DNA of 7,377 bases, from positions 1-7,377 of the forward strand of contig JALNVE010000160.1 of the NCBI GenBank assembly GCA_023227695.1, in the 5' to 3' direction. This stretch comes from Paludibacteraceae bacterium. GTDB taxonomy: Bacteria; Bacteroidota; Bacteroidia; Bacteroidales; Paludibacteraceae. A program made the translations under genes and the position numbers. Below the pieces are notes generated by a model. It was not told where the DNA came from and did no database searches. It worked only from the letters and a program-made list of their open reading frames with translations. Numbering within the stretch: position 1 is the first letter of the stretch; each line of letters starts with the position of its first letter. Positions 5,802-7,377 of the stretch are shown here, piece after piece.

Positions 5802-7256
5802 TCAAAAATCAGCCTCTTTTTTTATCTCTATTATTTCTCCAGTTTTAGGATGGGTAAATTCAAGGTATTCTGCGTGCAGATAAAGTCGGTCGGATTTTTT
5901 TCCATATAGGGTATCTCCAACAATCGGACAGCTCAATCCATCGGGGTGTGCGGCATGTATTCGCAGTTGATGTGTCTTTCCTGTAAGAGGATGAAAAGTG
6001 ATGCGCGTTTTTCCATCTTTCTTTTCCAAAACGGTATACTCAGTGACGGCTGGTTTGCCGAATTCTTGGTTCACCATTTGTCGCGGACGGTCTGTTATAT
6101 CAGGACAAAGAGGCAGATTGATCGTTCCTTCATTCTGCTTCACAATACCTTCCAGTAGGGCAGTATAACGCTTTTTTATCCTTCTGTCTTTGAACATGGA
6201 TTGGAGCGTTTTATGAACCTCTTTGTCTTTAGCGATTAGCAGCAGACCGGATGTGTCCATGTCGAGTCGATGTACGATGAGCGGTCCTGTTGCATTAGGA
6301 TATTTCTGCTTCATACGGTCGTAAACGGAGTCTTTGTCCAGCTTTCCGGGAACGGAAAGCATGCCTGCTGGCTTATTGACGCAGACCATCCATTCGTCTT
6401 CATAGACAATCTCTAATTCTGTGCTCTTGTGATGATCCATAGCCAAAGGATTCTCCTCCACAATGAGACCTTGCAGCATGTGCTTGAGTATCGGTCCGCA
6501 CTTGCTTTGACAGGCAGGATAGAAGAAGCCGTGATGACGGATTTCTGTCTTGGGCGAGTTTCCCCACCAGAATTCAGCCATGGCAATGGGTCTCAGATGA
6601 TGAGTGTAAGCGTATTGGAGCATCTTAGGCGCAGCACATTCTCCTGCACCTGCAGGAGGGGTATGCTGCAGTGTTGGCTCGAAGATGAAGGAGAGTCCCT
6701 TGGCTTCTCCCTTTGCGTTGAGCATTTGGAATTGGTCGAACAACTTTTGTTGCAGAGCAGCCGAACGTCTCTTGCGTTCTTTTTTCAAAAACTCAATTTT
6801 TTCCTCGAAAATGGAAATTTCATTTTTAATTTCGTTGATGGTTGCAGCGCCTTGCTTTTCAATTCGTTTTAACTCAGCTTTTTGGAACTGACTCTCCTTG
6901 ACCATAGCAGCAAGTTCGACTTCGTTAGGGTTCTCATTTCGCCTTTTTTCGCGTTCCTCTTTTGCCTTTTTTCTGATCTCTTTTTCTTCTTCAATTTGTC
7001 TCTTGAAAGAGTCTTCGAATGATTGTAATTTATTGATTAGTAATATGTATTCGCTTTTATTCTGTAAGTTTTTTATGTTGTTGTTGATTTCTGATATATT
7101 TTGTTCTTCCTCTTTGAAAAAACCGTTTGGTTGAAGCAAATCATATACAGGAGGAACGAAAAAAGGATGGATGTTTTTGCCTGCCAAAATTCCTGAAAAG
7201 GCACTGATGTAAACAATCTGACGATCAGGTGTTTCAACCACCAAAACGCCAAACAT
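5802..7256 (-). CDS. RluA-family pseudouridine synthase, probably 5'-truncated
   Basis: Product of 484 residues from ATG 7256-7254 to TGA 5804-5802. The C-terminal ~205 residues are a complete RluA-type catalytic domain: 'VNKPAGMLSVPG' (293-304), 'HRLDMDTSGLLLI' (329-341) with catalytic D332, 'RPRQMV' (390-395), and 'PLTGKTHQLRIH' (423-434). It converts specific uridines in rRNA or tRNA to pseudouridine; the target is unknown. Before it come 'AFSGILAG' and 'FFVPPVYDLL' (19-41), a charged coiled coil (~50-178), and a Cys/His-bearing block 'PPAGAGECAAPK' to 'FYPACQSKCGPIL' (200-257), all typical of the long Bacteroidetes version. From memory of that family, 'GKMFGVLVV' is normally internal, preceded by about 60-80 residues. 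Here an in-frame TAG lies two codons before the ATG and upstream DNA has no matching reading. The catalytic half may still work from this ATG, or the gene may be decaying. Confidence 0.85.
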   Translation of the reverse strand: MFGVLVVETPDRQIVYISAFSGILAGKNIHPFFVPPVYDLLQPNGFFKEEEQNISEINNNIKNLQNKSEYILLINKLQSFEDSFKRQIEEEKEIRKKAKEEREKRRNENPNEVELAAMVKESQFQKAELKRIEKQGAATINEIKNEISIFEEKIEFLKKERKRRSAALQQKLFDQFQMLNAKGEAKGLSFIFEPTLQHTPPAGAGECAAPKMLQYAYTHHLRPIAMAEFWWGNSPKTEIRHHGFFYPACQSKCGPILKHMLQGLIVEENPLAMDHHKSTELEIVYEDEWMVCVNKPAGMLSVPGKLDKDSVYDRMKQKYPNATGPLIVHRLDMDTSGLLLIAKDKEVHKTLQSMFKDRRIKKRYTALLEGIVKQNEGTINLPLCPDITDRPRQMVNQEFGKPAVTEYTVLEKKDGKTRITFHPLTGKTHQLRIHAAHPDGLSCPIVGDTLYGKKSDRLYLHAEYLEFTHPKTGEIIEIKKEADF

Positions 7257-7257
7257 T

Positions 7258-7377
7258 TTGACCTATGGGTCAATTTGCGTGGTGCAACATGCTCTAATCT
7301 GCGATAAATGCTGGTGGTTTGAGAGATTCAAAACATTCAGAGCCAAAATCGAGCAATGTAACTTCTCTATAGGTCAA
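7258..7377. mobile_element. 120-bp stretch with inverted-repeat ends, putative IS end or MITE-like element
   Basis: TTGACCTAT at 7258-7266 is repeated in reverse as ATAGGTCAA at 7369-7377, the last bases of the window. The left end also forms its own palindrome, TTGACC-TATG-GGTCAA (7258-7273). No full gene fits inside. On the minus strand a frame open from the edge ends in TAG at 7296-7294, 36 bp before the left end, a layout that could be a transposase C-terminus next to a terminal repeat; I do not recognise the peptide. The stretch begins where homology of the RluA-type protein breaks off, which supports an insertion. Target-site duplication cannot be checked because the other flank is outside the window. 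Confidence 0.4.

Noticed and set aside
5790..5812. A/T runs resembling a terminator after the RluA-type gene
   Set aside because: No GC-containing stem precedes the T run on the transcribed strand; the pairing possible is A:T only.
6429..6891. Plus-strand open frames opposite the RluA-type gene
   Set aside because: They are antisense to the coiled-coil and Cys/His block; their Phe/Ser/Leu-rich products mirror the Glu/Lys-rich coding strand.
7073..7273. 66-codon minus-strand frame starting at TTG inside the inverted repeat
   Set aside because: It overlaps the RluA-type gene in another frame and shows no family motif; its length is explained by the shadow of the coding frame.

Overview
The window looks like chromosomal DNA from a member of the Bacteroidales (Bacteroides/Prevotella-like). 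The evidence is the set of protein families (a Bacteroidetes-type RluA with a long N-terminal extension, a DUF4922 HIT-like protein, a golvesin-domain 'xanthan lyase'-type secreted protein, a DUF151 protein), the lack of Shine-Dalgarno sequences before starts, and promoter candidates of the Bacteroides TAnnTTTG type. Every convincing gene lies on the minus strand, so the genes read from right to left.

Layout in transcription order. Positions 7258-7377 hold a non-coding stretch bounded by 9-bp inverted repeats, probably an IS end or a small MITE-like element. It abuts an RluA-family pseudouridine synthase gene (7256-5802) that seems to have lost its usual first ~60-80 residues at exactly this junction. 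A 154-bp AT-rich intergenic region (5801-5648) carries a candidate promoter bracketed by copies of a 10-bp box. It is followed by a tightly packed three-gene unit: a large secreted protein with a split amidase_3-like domain, a golvesin-type insert, an Fn3-like domain and a C-terminal amidotransferase-like fold (5647-2630); a two-domain family 2 glycosyltransferase (2604 or 2640 to 1141); and a DUF4922 HIT-like (GalT/Apa-type) protein (1130-237). After 64 bp with a possible promoter, the N-terminal part of a DUF151 bifunctional-nuclease-family protein (172 to beyond 1) runs off the left edge.

The three-gene unit combines a secreted, probably zinc-dependent amidase-like envelope protein, a cytoplasmic glycosyltransferase and a cytoplasmic nucleotidyl-transferase or phosphorylase-like enzyme. 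The spacing (overlap or 25 bp, then 10 bp) argues for co-transcription. A joint role in making or remodelling an envelope glycan is a reasonable hypothesis, but it is inference. No tRNA, rRNA or CRISPR array was seen, and no strong rho-independent terminator.
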